Shown: positions 22,363 through 35,266, counted from the first letter of the stretch. The stretch is DNA of 64,000 nucleotides from Paracentrotus lividus (GCA_940671915.1 CALNVZ010003434.1:19021226-19085225); one strand, 5' to 3'. Numbers and translations: made by a program. Notes: generated by a model not told the origin, from the letters alone.

Positions 22363-24245
22363 GTTAGTTGCGAGATTTCGAGGACTGAATTTCTTGGACA
22401 TTCATGGAACCTTCATGGAATATTTGGTGTATAGATATAAGGTGATATCTTACTTAAAGAGACGTCTCCAAGACTCTGGAACATCTGAGAGACGTTTCAG
22501 AGAAGTCTCCGAGACGGGGAATCTCATTTTAAAAATGTTCGATTTTCCCTCGTCTCATGAGACGCCACGGGGACTTAAAGGGAGATTTCACCCTGAGTTT
22601 AAATTGGTTTTAAAAAATGCCGAAAGATTTTTTTTTTTTAAATATCAGTGAAGGTTTTGGAGAAAATCGACCAAAAATTAACGAAGTTATGAATATTTAA
22701 AGTTTTGATTTTGTGACGTCACATGCGAGCAGTTCTCCTTATGTAAATTCCATAAAATGTCATTTTTTTTCAGAAGAAAATTAAGTATTTCACCTGTGCG
22801 TTCGATACATCATCAAACATGTGTTAATATACAAGCCTCTATCAAATTGACCCATTCCTTTTCCAAGAACCATGAAAAAAGACAAATTTATGGAATTACA
22901 TACACATCACAAGAGAGAGCTGCTCGCATGTGACGCCGGGATGTGACGTCACAGAATCAAAACTTTAAATATTCATAACTTTGCTATTTTGAGGTCGATT
23001 TTCTTAAAACTTTCATTCATATTTTTATTTTATTTTTCTACATTTTTTAAAACCAATAAAATTCCAGGGTGAACTTCTCCTGGACTTAAAAGAAGTTCGG
23101 AGACGTCTCGAGACGAAGAGACTCGGTAATGAGTCTTAATCACGCCTCATGGCAAGTGAGATACCACCTTATGTATGTGTGGGAACATTAACATGTCATC
23201 ACAACATCCATGGTTGTGTTTTTAGTTATATTTAGAAGAAACCTGTCTTCACTTTGTTAGAATTCATTGTGCAGAGTATTAATTATACTCGGGGTGACAC
23301 CTGCAGTATTGGTTGTTGTAGTGATGGTGGTGGTGTTTGCGATAACGGTAGTAACGGTAGGTGGTGTATTTCTAGTAGTTGTAGTGTGTGTCGTAGTGGT
23401 ATTTAGTGATTGTATTGGTGATGATGGAGGCAATATTCAGGTATTGTTCGGAAAAAAAAACAATAGTAGTGGCAATGGAATGGGTATAGATAGATCTCCT
23501 TCTGTGGTGTTTTATGGGTGGGGGTTGTTTGCTTGGTTTTGGTGTTTGGGTTTGTTGTTTTTGCTTTTGGTGAGACTTTCTCATGGACGGACAATCATAT
23601 TTGTCATTTTAGTTTTTCATCCTTAACCTCAAATCCATCCATAAAGGCAATACACGACATGGACATGCTTGTGATATGCATGCATGGTGGTGGTAATGCA
23701 ATACTTCATCCTGTATGTTTCACTAACCTTCATGTAATTTTTTTATTCATCTCCTTTTTTCAATATTTATCCATTTACTTAATTTTTATTTAGTTGCCAT
23801 CCGAAAGTGTGTTGTTAAATTATCAGTGTTATGTTAAAGAGTGTAATAACATAAGCATACGCCAAGAACTTTTCCATAAGTTAGTATTTACAAAAATCAT
23901 CATTACATTTTGTTTGGACCATGCGCTGACCTTTTGTTTTTATTTTATTATTTTGACTGTAAACAAAATTTTTGAAGCATAGAGTGTATGGTAGTCTATA
24001 ATTCTTATCTATCATATCATAAAAATTCTTCAGCGGTCTTCCATACACTTGTTTTTTGTTATCATGAATGTATATAGAATGCGTAACAAGTTACTGGCAC
24101 CCATTATCATGATCATTCTTTGCATATTTTTTGTCTCTTTACTTTTTACTTCATATGTTGGTACATCTAGTCATGAATTTACGTAGAGATAGAATTGTGG
24201 GTGGGTATTTATAAATACAAAATTTTTGTGTCTGTACAATCTCAG
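22363..24245 (+). repeat. Intron 12: third tandem unit and an exon relic
   Basis: The first 1.15 kb is the copy of intron 11, and 23560-23790 continues with sequence shared with intron 10. A 22-base remnant of an EGF exon lies at 24031-24052, and the sequence after it resembles the pre-exon part of the other units. This shows a fourth unit once existed and has decayed. Confidence 0.8.
22440..23169. mobile_element. M3 MITE carrying an M4 insertion, in intron 12
   Basis: Tandem-duplicate partner of the nest at 20945-21650; M4 occupies about 22580-23080 with the same inverted ends. It has a few extra bases, including a short GTGACGCCGGGAT insertion near 22930. Confidence 0.75.
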
Positions 24246-24371
24246 AACCTTGTGCTACCAGTCCGTGTCAGAATGGAGCAACCTGCACCAACGTCATGGA
24301 CGTTCCAAACAATCTCCCGTACACATGTGCATGCACTCCTCAATACCAGGGTCCCACGTGTGAAATTCCAG
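24246..24371 (+). CDS. EGF-repeat membrane protein, exon 13 (EGF 14)
   Basis: A 126-base phase 1-1 exon (CAATCTCAG, donor GTTAGT). One EGF domain (CATSPCQNGATC, CACTPQYQGPTC) with the long middle loop of the exon 10-12 group but more diverged, so it split off earlier. O-fucose pattern present (CQNGATC). Confidence 0.92.
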
Positions 24372-26484
24372 GTTAGTTCAAATATTTTGTATCGTAGAAG
24401 GAACATCAGTTTTATTCATTTGCAATTAGTGCCTTGTAACATAAAAGAGATACGACCTATCTTACGATTGATTGTAAGTTTTAGTACACGATCTACCATA
24501 GACCTACGGTTGATATCGATCGTATAAGATTGATCGTATCTATTATGTTAAGCATGTTAAGTTGCAACAATAACACCATCACAGCATCAAAAAGCCAATT
24601 AACATACAGATAGCTTGACTTCAAGTTAAAAAAGAACCTTTTTTTAAAAAACGGGTTGCGTTTGAATTTTGAAGAACTGTCATTCATAATCAAGCTTTGT
24701 ATGTGTTGTGGTAGCAGGGGATGAGGCTGTGATGGTGGTGGTGGTGGTGGTGACGGTGCTTGTGCAGATAGCAATGGTAGTCGTGGTGGAATCAATTTCA
24801 GGTGGTTTAATGAGTATCCATTCCTCTCTTCTTATAGTAATACATACCTGATTATATAATTTTTCTTTCACGGCAACATTCAGCGCCTCACATTTTTAGT
24901 GCACCAATTATTGGAGCTGTAAAAAGATCACATTTTCCGATTCCATGAGCTCCGGCGACCTATTCCTCCTCTGTAATATCCATACAATAAGCGAATAACC
25001 AACTTCAACCCTGGACTTAACAATATACCCTACCGTAAATAAAACTTTAATCCTAGCATAAATCCATACTGCAACCCAAAGCCTTATCCTATATTTTAGA
25101 CAAAGTAAAGCCCGGTGCAATTGTCGCTGGTGCAAATATTGTGTCACCTCACGTTCATATTATTTCCACTTCATTAAACATTTTTGAGTTCCAGAAATCA
25201 CTGTTAGCAGATGGAACAAAAATGCATAGAACTATGCATGCAATAATATTACATTCTGTCCTCAACACTTAAAGTTATACATCATATAATTATTAAACAA
25301 AGTTTTAGTGACTAAACATCATAGTAGATAATAGGTAGAGTAAATACGATACACAATCAAATCGTTCATTTCATGTGAAGATTGTACCAAACAGTAACAT
25401 AAATGTTATAGCCAGTATATAGCTTTCATATAACATGTATTATGATACCGACTTTACAGCAGATAGAACAAAAATGCAAAGGAATGCAATTATAATACAT
25501 TCTGTCGTCAACACTTAAAGTTATATATATCATATAATTATTAAACAAAGTTTTAATGATTAAACATCATTGTAGTAGATAATAGGTATAGGTAATAGCA
25601 TGCACAATCAAATCATTCATTTCATGTGAAACTTTTTACTAACCAGTGACATAAATGTTATAGCCAGTAGTGCCTATTTAGCTTTCAAATTACGATAACA
25701 ACAAATCGATTAAACATTAAACATTATTATAACAATATACTATCATCCATGATTTTATTATTGCCAGCTAGAACTTTAGAATTATTCGTGGTAGTTATTC
25801 TAAATAATAAATGGCTAGTCTCATTACAAGAATTAGACATTGGGTATAATGCACAAGCCAATCAATCATTAGAATACGTTTTAAAGTGCTTGCAACAAAT
25901 TAAGCGTAACTACAGTCTGTATCATTTTAAATGGTTCAAGTAGATTTTTTTTTATATAGAATAAAGATTAATCACAATCCAATAGTGTTTGATATTCTCA
26001 TGGAGTAGGAAAATTATACTTTTTTCTGCACTTTTTTTCCTCATCTCATTTGGTGCAATACATCTTGAGATATGATAATTTTCTACAATCAAGAAAATAT
26101 ATTATGCGCCTGCATTTCTATGACTTTGTGGGGGTTTCACACAAATTGGCCATGAACTCAGCGCTCGGGCACAATTGATTTGTGTCATTTTTATTCTCTC
26201 CTCGTCGCACAAAATTTTGCATAACTTTAATTTTTTGTACAGAAGGAAATTGTACCAAACATAGTGTATCAGCAAGAAAAATGTTTGGCTTTGTATATGT
26301 AATACATACACATAATAAGTTAAGAGATTTCATAGCTTTTTTCTTTTTTTTTAACCTCACTACTTGAACCATTTATCGTACAGTCTGTAGATGACATAAT
26401 TTTGTCAAAACACTTTATCGTATGGAAAAGTGGCTCTATAGTTGTAATTATTATCATCATAAACATGTTACATTATTTAAACAG
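24372..26484 (+). other. Intron 13 with a local tandem duplication
   Basis: Two diverged direct copies of about 225 bases (25207-25429 and 25460-25690) share blocks such as CAACACTTAAAGTTATA and AATGTTATAGCCAGTA. A TGG/TGC-rich simple repeat lies at 24710-24790. Nothing coding is seen. Confidence 0.7.
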
Positions 26485-26613
26485 TGACTTGCGATGATCA
26501 GCCTTGTCTGAATGGCGGTACGTGTCTAATTACCGACATTATATTAATTCCGTTCGGTATCTACTACGTGTGCTCTTGCCCTACGAGTGCCACAGGTGAC
26601 AACTGCGAAATAG
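26485..26613 (+). CDS. EGF-repeat membrane protein, exon 14 (EGF 15)
   Basis: A 129-base phase 1-1 exon (TTAAACAG, donor GTTAGT). One EGF domain (CDDQPCLNGGTC, CSCPTSATGDNC) with a long hydrophobic middle loop (LITDIILIPFGIYYV). This copy is intact; the one at 32203 is frameshifted. In the proposed GPI isoform it splices to the alternative last exon, in the transmembrane isoform to exon 15. Confidence 0.92.
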
Positions 26614-26639
26614 GTTAGTGTATTGGGAAAAGTTATTGT

Positions 26640-27335
26640 GTACATATAGCACACACAGGAAAACATAACCTCATACTTTCGCAGAAGTCGCGCACACCCT
26701 CATACACCGCACAATCGCACATTCAAAATAGTACACACAAGAAGCAAACACACCCTCATATTCTCGCACAGTCGCTCACACCCGTCGCACACACCCTCAT
26801 ATACAGTACACCATTTATTCGCACATACGCAATAGTACACAAACAAGCAAACGCACCCTCATACTGTCACAGTCACGCACAGACTCGTAGGCTACTTTGC
26901 ACATACTCAATAGTATGATGGAGGTACCTCAGTCCACGCACTTTGTTTTAGCAAACACAAAAGCAAACACACTCTCATACTCTCGCACAGTCATGCACAC
27001 CCTCATACATCGCACTTTCGCACATACGTAAAAGTACACACCCTCTTGCACCGCACATTCATACATACGAAATAGTACACATACGCATGGAGGAATTTTT
27101 TCCAAGACACAAGCAAACACACCCTCATGCACCGCACATTCGCACATACTAACAAGTACACACAAGAAAACACACACTCATACGCGGCACATACGCAGTA
27201 GTACACACACAAGCAAACACGCCCTCATACTCTCGCCCAGTCACACACACCCTCATACATCCCACTTTCGCACATACGCAATAGGACAGCACAGGAAAAC
27301 ACACCCTCATATTCTCACACAATCACACGCATGGA
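26640..27335 (+). repeat. CA-rich minisatellite in intron 14, copy 1
   Basis: Imperfect tandem repeats built from CACACCCTCATAC, TCGCACAGTC and AATAGTACACACAAGCAAAC modules, with an apparent unit of about 80-90 bases and no open frame of interest. Repeated in the second assembly copy at about 32345-32960. Confidence 0.8.
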
Positions 27336-28030
27336 TTGGAAAAGAAGACCTACGGGTTACATTTATTAAGTTAATCTTTTTCTTTTCCCGGCATCCATGT
27401 GGCTAAATATCTATCTTCTGTTTATGTACACTGTACACTGACATCCAACCTTTTTTTAAGTTTTGTACAACTATTGAAAATAAATTGAGATTAAGGGCAT
27501 TACATTAAATCATAATGAAAAATTGAACATACGCGGATTCCCCCCCCCCCATAATATTATTTTTCATGTTTTTCATTATCATGCCAGTAAAAAGCCCAAT
27601 TGTCTTCAGCTAAAGACTCTTTTACATGTTTGTTTGCTTTTTTTTCCCTTCATTTTTTGCGGTTTTATTCCTTTTAAAAAAAAAAAAGGGGGAGATTTTT
27701 TTGTTTAATCTTGCAAGTTACCCCACCATGCAAAGCACTGTCATTTTAATTCTTAAGCCCTTCATGCGTGTCGATTATTATCGCTATTTTTTCACAATTT
27801 TACATGTATATTTTTGTGATGTGTATGTGTGTTGTTTTTTATTACAAAATAAGTAAGATTAAATACTATACCTCACTACGAGGTTAAATGTAGTGGGATT
27901 TGTTCTATATGAAAAAAGAAAGTAACTATACAGGCCAAATATTTTATTTAAATCAAAATTTTGTTGAGCGAGTGAGAGATTGACCGGTTTAAGTACGTCT
28001 CTCGATCAAATATGTTTTTTTGTTTGGTTG

Positions 28031-28061
<31 letters not shown>

Positions 28062-28381
28062 GGGGGGGGGGGGGGTCAACAATGGCTTGTGTTTTTATCA
28101 TGGCTATGTAGTAGAACTTTCCGTTTTGATGTCGTTAAGATCGTGCATCCTTTTATTGGATTGAACATTAAGAAATGAGAGAGAGAGCATAACAGAAAGA
28201 ATAACTATGGCGTTTTTCAAAATTATGGGGCTAAAATATCCTCTCCTGTTGTCGATACAGTGCACGAAATTTGATGGTACTTTCATGCGGTTTTTATCGG
28301 TTCTCTGTCTTTAAACATTTAAAAGGTATTTAACGAGTGTGCATTCTGTTATTTTAACGAGATCCTTGTTTAATATCACTG

Positions 28382-29564
28382 GCGTAAATCCCGGGGGGAT
28401 GGGGGGATACATCCCCCCAGATTTTGGGGAGGGGGGATGGCCTGTACAAACATCCCCCCAGTTTTCAAGAAAGAAATGAAAAAAAAAAAAAACACTAGAT
28501 AACTGTGTTCTTGGTTAAAATAGCGCTTTCAATACTAAAAATGCCTCTTTTTTACTCCCAAAATCCTCAAAAATCTCCTGCTCGGTCGCTATGCGACCTC
28601 GCACTAAGTAACAAACAGTAAGGTTGGATCCAATGCCCTCGTCTAGGGACAAACCTTTACTAAAGGGTGGTTGTTGACAGTCAAAAACATTAATGTAGTT
28701 GTGTGCAGCCGTTGGTGGAGGGCTTGGGGCCTGCAGCATACAAAATTTTCATAGCAAAGATTGTGGTTTGTTTCTATCGTTGTTATTTAACAAAGGATGT
28801 AAATTTATCTTCTAAATGGATACTAAATTTTCGGCTCGCGCTTCGCTCTTCGCTGATATTAAATAGGATCTATACTGCTCAATTAATATCTCCTATTTTT
28901 AACTTAAAAATTTCGGCTCGCGCTTCGCGCTCGCATTACTTTTTCCATTACTAAAGTGAACAGGAATCAAGGCAGCCATTATGATTCTTAAAAGCATACA
29001 TTCAAAGATAAATTTTATTCGTATCCCCTATCTCCCCGAAAACATTTCTCTTTAGATCTATGCCTCTGATCTAAAGTGTCCCCCTTTCCAGAAAAAGTGC
29101 CCTTTTTATCGAGACCCCCACTTTCAAATCCGTTCCGCCTGTACTATACATTCTTGTTTTGTTTTATTTTTATTTATTTTTCGCGCTCACGGATACATAT
29201 AGGACCTTTAATGCACCATGAAACATATCCAATTTCAGCTTAAAATTTTCGGCTCGCGCTCCGTGCTCGCTGATACTATTGAAACTATAATGCACAAATA
29301 TCTCCAACAAACTTTAGGCTTAAATTTCGGCTCGCGCTTCGCGCTCGCATTAGTTTTTCCATTACTAAAATGAACCGTATAATCAAGGCAACCATAAGCT
29401 AATAATCATACATTCAAAGACAAATTCTATTCGCACCCCTCCCTCTCGCCTCTGATATATGGGTATTAAAAAAACGTTCCTTGTGTCACTATCACTATTG
29501 TATGTGAAACAAGATCGGCATTATTTCGGTCATCCCCCCACTCCTCGACACGGATTTACGCCCT
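28382..29564. mobile_element. GGCGTAAATCC-ended transposon in intron 14, copy 1
   Basis: The inverted ends GGCGTAAATCC and GGATTTACGCC enclose about 1.2 kb. Inside are C/G-run segments (ATCCCCCCAG) and four copies of a block with CGGCTCGCGCTTCGC near 28833, 28912, 29246 and 29325. No transposase seen. Second assembly copy at about 33950-35120. Confidence 0.7.
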
Positions 29565-29695
29565 TGTTTAATATATATTAGGGGAAAAAAGCATAATATC
29601 ATAATAACTTAAATTGAAATGTATTTTTTTCAAAACTTGTGTCACTGTGACTTCATATTCAACAAATACATCTCCAATAATGGCTACAATCTCAG

Positions 29696-29943
29696 TGGCG
29701 ACTACACAGTCACCAGATCCAACAACAACACGCCAGCGCCAACAACAACACCAGAGCCCACAACATCGACGCCAGAGCCCTACAACGCCGACGCCGGAGC
29801 CTACAACGCCGACGCCGGAGCCTACAACGCCGGCACCAGAGCCCACAACAACACCACAACCCACTACGACACCTGCAACAACTCCGGGCAATGATACAAG
29901 TATTATTATAATTCCAATATTTTTATGGTCCATCATCTTTTAA
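29696..29943 (+). CDS. Alternative last exon: Thr/Pro stalk plus GPI-type tail, copy 1
   Basis: Same exon as 35267-35514, described there in full. Here the phase-1 frame is disturbed in the middle by a missing A (near 29732) and an extra C (near 29780), which cancel. The exon length (248 bases), the end NDTSIIIIPIFLWSIIF, the stop and the AATAAA at 29968-29973 are unchanged. Cancelling single-base indels near a contig end point to read errors, not real mutation. Confidence 0.6.
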
Positions 29944-30178
29944 GAAACATATCATTGTTTTTTAATGAATAAAAACTTATTCCACCGTTGGTTTTTCGTC
30001 AGTTCATGTTTGAATATCCGGTACATGTGTTGACTTTAACGTTATATACTCCCTTATCATGTATTCTCCTTCAGAAAGTGCACATAATGTACGATAGAAT
30101 ATTATACGAATTAATACCTTAACGAAATTCCCACTAACATTGCTTATTCCCCTTTCCCGTAACATTAACTACACTGTT

Positions 30179-31141
30179 CGTCATAAAGGTGGAATATTTT
30201 TTCTGGTTCAAGCGACATTATTCTGCTCCGTTATTAATTTCTTGAATGTGTTTGTCATCGCTTTCACTTTCTGGGATCCTGTGGTATATCTTGGACGTTC
30301 CCTCAACCCTTCCGGGGATTTTTTTTCAAAAAAAGTTTGTCACTCCAGAAGATGGCCATTTTCGTCATTTTTTCTTATTTTTGGGCCCTTTTTTGTTCAC
30401 GCGACCCCACCAAGGCCCCTCAGTCCTACCCAAGGAAACACGTCTGAGGTGGAGATTTGTTATGTTCTTTAAATTAAATCTAGATTTATGGTTACAGGCT
30501 CGACTCTTTGTCTAGGAGGGGTCAAAATTTATTTTTATTGGGGTTCACATTCATTTTATCATGTTTACACCATTGAAATTTCTATCTTCCTAAATTGTAT
30601 TGTAAAATCTCAACCAAACATAAATCACAAAAAAATATTATCAATAATGACTATTACAGCCTTGCATCAAGGCTAAACAAATTTAAGGGGGAAAATTATG
30701 ATATTAAGGTTAAAGGTGGTTTTATAATTTTTTTTTTTTTTTCAGCATAGAGATGGAATAAAATATTCCGAATTTTACCAATCTCGTTTTTTACTTCAAC
30801 CCCTCCCCTAGACAAGAGACCTTAGCCTGTCCCAGGAAATATAGATTTACTTAAAGAACAATATAAACAGTACACTCAGTCGCGTTTCCTGGGGGTAGGA
30901 CTGAGGGGGCTTGGTCGGCCGGGAAACAAAAAGGGGCCCCAAATGAGAAAAAATGACAAAAATGGGCATCACGGTGGGTTGACAAAACTTTTTTGGAAAA
31001 AGGTCCACGTGAAGGGTTGGGAGAATGTCCAGATATAGCCAGAGTCCAAAAGTAAAGCAAGGACAAACATATTCAAGAAATTAAAGTCAAAGCAAAATCA
31101 TGTTTGCATTAGCGGCAAAAAAATATTCCACCTTTATGACG
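30179..31141. mobile_element. Foldback element in intron 14, copy 1
   Basis: Ends are inverted (CGTCATAAAGGTGGAATATT), and long inverted similarity runs through both arms (30180-30540 and 30800-31141), including CCCCTCCCCTAGACAAGAG-like segments. Non-coding. Second assembly copy at about 35753-36741. Confidence 0.8.
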
Positions 31142-31873
31142 CGACGTGTATTAACACTTGATCATTGGAAATATGTTTAAATGTCTAACAATTTTTGGAA
31201 AAGTCGTCCACAAATATATTTAAAAAGTATGTGTATCACGTATAGACAAACAACGCCCCCTAATATTCTCCTCTGATTTACAACCATTCCTCTGGTGCCT
31301 CAAATTAAATGTGACATCCATGAGGGTTAATTGATTAATCAATATATGAAAGAACAAGGGTAATTAGAAGCAAAACAACCGCTTTCTACACACACAAAAA
31401 AAAAAGACAAACGGGGCGTCTCACCCTGCTAATAGTGACGTAGTGACATTAGTGTTTATAATCCTAAACTCTCTTTCACAAAGTATCATATGTGTTGTTT
31501 TTTTTTAGGTCTTTTCAATGATGTTTATTATATATAGTTAATACAAAAAATTGATGCGTGTAGGCTGTATCATCATATCAATAGTTTATATTATTATAAT
31601 TTATTATTTAATTAACACAGGGTAGTAACTTCATTTATTTTAACTTGCCTTGCATAAACTGATGTTTATTATTAGCTCCTTGCTAAAGGGCAGTAGTACC
31701 ATCATTATTGAAGCTACATGTATTGATTCAGCAGGAATCAAACCCATCATTCATGAGTTGAATTCCTTCTGGTTTTTTAAAAAAAAATCATATGTCAACT
31801 ACTTTCTATGCAATACATGTATATGGTTGAAATGTGCAGTTTTGTTTCACGTAATCTGTCTTCCAAATCTCTC

Positions 31874-31898
31874 NNNNNNNNNNNNNNNNNNNNNNNNN
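31874..31898. other. Assembly gap of 25 N
   Basis: Exactly 25 unknown bases, a placeholder size. Sequence left of it continues at about 37461, and sequence right of it matches 26165, so no unique DNA need be missing. Confidence 0.99.
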
Positions 31899-32202
31899 TG
31901 TCGGGCCAATTGATTTGTGTCTTTTTATTCTCTTCCTCGTCGCACAAAATTTTGCATAACTTTTTTTTTGACAGAAGGAATTGTACCAACATAGTGTATC
32001 AGCAAGAAAATGTTTGGCTTTGTATATGTATACATACCATAATAAGTTAAGAGATTTCATAGCTTTTTTCTTTTTTTCCTCACTACTTGAACCATTTATC
32101 GTACAGTCTGTAGATGACATAATTTTGTCAAACACTTTATCGTATGGAAAAGTGGCTTATGTTGTAATTATTATCATCATAAACATGTTACTTATTTAAC
32201 AG

Positions 32203-32331
32203 TGACTTGCGATGATTCAGCCTTGTCTGAATGCGGTACGTGTTAATTACCGACATTATATTAATTCCGTTCGGTATTCTATACGTGTGCTCTTGCCCTA
32301 CGAGTGCCACAGGTGACAACTGCGAAATAGG
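32203..32331 (+). pseudogene. Exon 14, frameshifted second assembly copy
   Basis: Corresponds to 26485-26613 with intact acceptor and donor but several single-base indels (an added T in GATGATTCAG, a lost G in GAATGCGG, a lost C before TAATTACC, and others) that destroy the frame. The errors resemble uncorrected reads. Use the copy at 26485 as the true exon. Confidence 0.85.
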
Positions 32332-33949
32332 TTAGTGTATTGGGAAAAGTTATTGTGGTCATTAGCACACACAGGAAAACATAACCTCATACTTTCGCGA
32401 GTCGCGCACACCCTCATACACCGCCAATCGCACATTCAAAATAGTACACCAAGAGCAAACACACCCTCATATTTTCGCCGTCGCTCACACCCGTCGCAAC
32501 ACCCTCATATACTACACCTTTATTCGCACATAGCAATAGTACAAAACAAGCAAACGCACCCATTACTGTCACAGTCACGCACGCTCTAGGCTACTTTGCA
32601 AACTCAATGTATGATGGAGGTACTCAGTCGCACGCACTTTGTTTTAGCACACACAAAGCAAACACACTCTTCATACTTTCGCACAGTCATGCACACTCAC
32701 ATACTCAGCACTTTGCACTTGTAGCCCCGCACCATTCATACATACGAAATAGTAAACATACGCATGGAGGAGTTTTTTCAAGACACAAGCAACACACCTC
32801 ATGCACCGACATTCGCATACTACGTACAAGAAGCTCTCGCGGCTACGCGTAGCCTCACAAGCAAACACGCCCTCATACTCTCGCCAGTCCACACACCCTC
32901 CTCATCCCTTTCGCATACGCAATAGGCAGCACAGGAACACACCCTCATTTTATCCACATCAGATGGATTGGAAAGAGCCTACGGGTTACATTTATTAAGT
33001 TATTTTTTCTTTTCCCGGCATCCATGTGGCTAAATATCTATCTTCTGTTTATGTACACTGTACATCTGCATCACTTTTTTTTAGTTTTGTACAACTATTG
33101 AAATAATTGAGTTAAGGGTTACATTAAATCATATGAAATTGAAATACGCGGATTCCCCCCCATAATTTTTTTTGTTTTTTATTTGCCGTAAAAAAGCCCA
33201 TTGTCTTCAGCTAAAAGACTCTTTTTGTTTGTTTGTTTTTTTTCTTATTTTTGCGGGTTTTATTCTTTTTAAAAGGGGGGATTTTTTTGTTTAATCTTGC
33301 AAGTTACCCCACCATGCAAAGCGTGTCATTTTAATTCATTGCCCTTTATGCGTGTCGAGTTATTATCGCTATTTTTCACAAATTTACATGTATTTTTTTG
33401 TGATGTGTATGTGTGTTGTTTTTTATTACAAAATAAGTATAAAATACTATACCTCACTACGAGGTTAATGTAGTGGGATTTGTTCTAATTGAAAAAAGAA
33501 GTACTATACAGGCCAAATATTTTTTAAATCAAAATTTGTTTTGAGCGAGTGAGAGATTGACCGGTTTAAGTACGTCTCTCGATCAATATGTTTTTTGTTT
33601 GGTTGGGTTTTTTTTTTTTTTTTTTTTTTTTTTGGGGGGGGGGGGTCAACAATGGCTTTGTTTTTTATCATGGCTTGTAGTAGAACTTTCCGTTTTGATG
33701 TCGTTTAAGATCGTGCATCCTTTTATTGGATTGAACATTAAGAAATGAGAGAGGAGCATAACAGAAAGAATAACTATGGCGTTTTTCAAAATTATGGGGC
33801 TAAATATCCTCTCTGTTTTTGTCGATACAGTGCACGAAATTTGATGGTACTTTCATGCGGTTTTTATCGGTTCTCTGTCTTTAAACATTTAAAAGGTATT
33901 AACGAGTGTGCATTCTGTTATTTTAACGAGATCTTGTTTAATATCACTG

Positions 33950-35120
33950 GCGTAAATCCCGGGGGGATGGGGGGATACATCCCCCCAGATTTTGGGGAGG
34001 GGGGATGGCCTGTACAAACATCCCCCCCAGTTTTCAAGAAAGAAATGAAAAAAAAAAAACACTAGTAACTGTGTTCTTGGTTAAAATAGCGCTTTCAATA
34101 CTAAAAATGCCTCTTTTTTACTCCAAAAATCCTCAAATCTCCTGCTCGGTCGCTATGCGACCTCGCACTAAGTAACAAACAGTAAGGTTTGATCCAATGC
34201 CCTCGTCTGGGGACAAACCTTTACTAAAGGGTGTTGTTGACAGTCAAAAACATAATGTAGTTGTGTGCAGGCCGTTGGTGGGAGGGCTTGGGGCCTGCAG
34301 CATACAAAAATTTTCATAGCAAAGATTGTGGGTTTGTTTTCTATCGTTGTTATTCTAAAGAGATGTAAATTTATCTTCTAAATGGATCTAATTTTCGGCT
34401 CGCGCTTCGCTCTCGCTGCTGATATTAATAGGATCTATACTGCTCAAATTAATATCTCCTATTTTTAACTTAAAAATTTCGGCTCGCGCTTCGCGCGCAT
34501 TACTTTTTCCATTACTAAAGTGCACGGAATCAAGGCAGCCATTATGATTCTTTAAGCATACATTCAAAGATAAATTTATTCGTATCCCCTATCTCCCCGA
34601 AAACATTTCTCTTTAGATCTATGCCTCTGATCTAAAGTGTCCCCCTTTCCAGAAAAGTGCCCTTTTTATCGAGACCCCACTTTCCAATCCGTTCCGCCTG
34701 TACTATTTCTTGTTTTGTTTTATTTTTTATTTATTTTTTCGCGCTCAGGATATATTAGGACTTTAATGCACCATGTAACATATCCAATTTCAGCTTAATT
34801 TTCGGCTCGCGCTCCGTGCTCGCTGATACTTTAGAACTTATTGCACAAATATCTCCACAAACTTTAGGCTTAAATTTTCGGCTCGCGCTTCGCGCTCGCA
34901 TTAGTTTTTCCATTACTAAATGAACCGTATAATCAAGCAACCATAAGCTAATATCATACATTCAAAGACAAATTCTATTCACGCCCTCCCTCTCGCCTCT
35001 GATATATGGGTATTAAAAAAACGTTCCTTGTGTCACTTCACTATTGTATGTGAAACAAGATCGCGACAGTTGGCAATTATTTCGGTCATCCCCCCACTCT
35101 CGACACGGAATTTACACGCC
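33950..35120. mobile_element. GGCGTAAATCC-ended transposon, second assembly copy
   Basis: Same element as 28382-29564, with scattered small indels. Its right end is altered (GGAATTTACACGCC in place of GGATTTACGCC). Confidence 0.65.
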
Positions 35121-35266
35121 TTGTTTAATATTCTTGTTTAATATATATTAGGGGAAAAAAGCATAATATCATAATAACTTAAATTGAAATGTATTTTTTT
35201 CAACAACTTGTGTCACTGTGACTTCATATTCAACAAATACATCTCCAATAATGGCTACAATCTCAG

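Larger units (their letters stand above)
26165..31873 (+). repeat. Duplicated block, copy 1 (probable contig overlap)
   Basis: Direct copy of 31901-37461 throughout, spanning exon 14, a minisatellite, two inverted-repeat elements and the alternative last exon. It runs straight into a 25-N gap. Differences are almost all single-base indels, and in this copy they cluster near the gap. This is what an unmerged overlap of two contig ends looks like. Confidence 0.9.

Noticed and set aside
23267..23626. Val-rich 119-codon frame in intron 12
   Set aside because: Translation of a GTG/GTA-rich simple repeat, also present in the sister unit without a conserved frame.
18763..24371. Treating exons 10-13 as a separate EGF gene
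   Set aside because: Same strand and same phase, with no start, stop or promoter between them and the neighbouring exons.
26929..27212. Cys/Val-rich - strand frames
   Set aside because: Products of the CACACCCTCATAC minisatellite.
26640..27335. CRISPR-like array
   Set aside because: Repeats are imperfect and contiguous with no unique spacers, in a metazoan intron; it is a minisatellite.
29568..29936. Gly/Val-rich - strand frame opposite the alternative last exon
   Set aside because: Complement of the Thr/Pro codon repeats; the + strand has the splice phase, stop and AATAAA.
32203..32331. A frameshifted second exon 14 as a real pseudogenised duplicate
   Set aside because: It lies in the block that looks like an unmerged contig end; indel-only damage and the adjacent N gap favour an assembly error.
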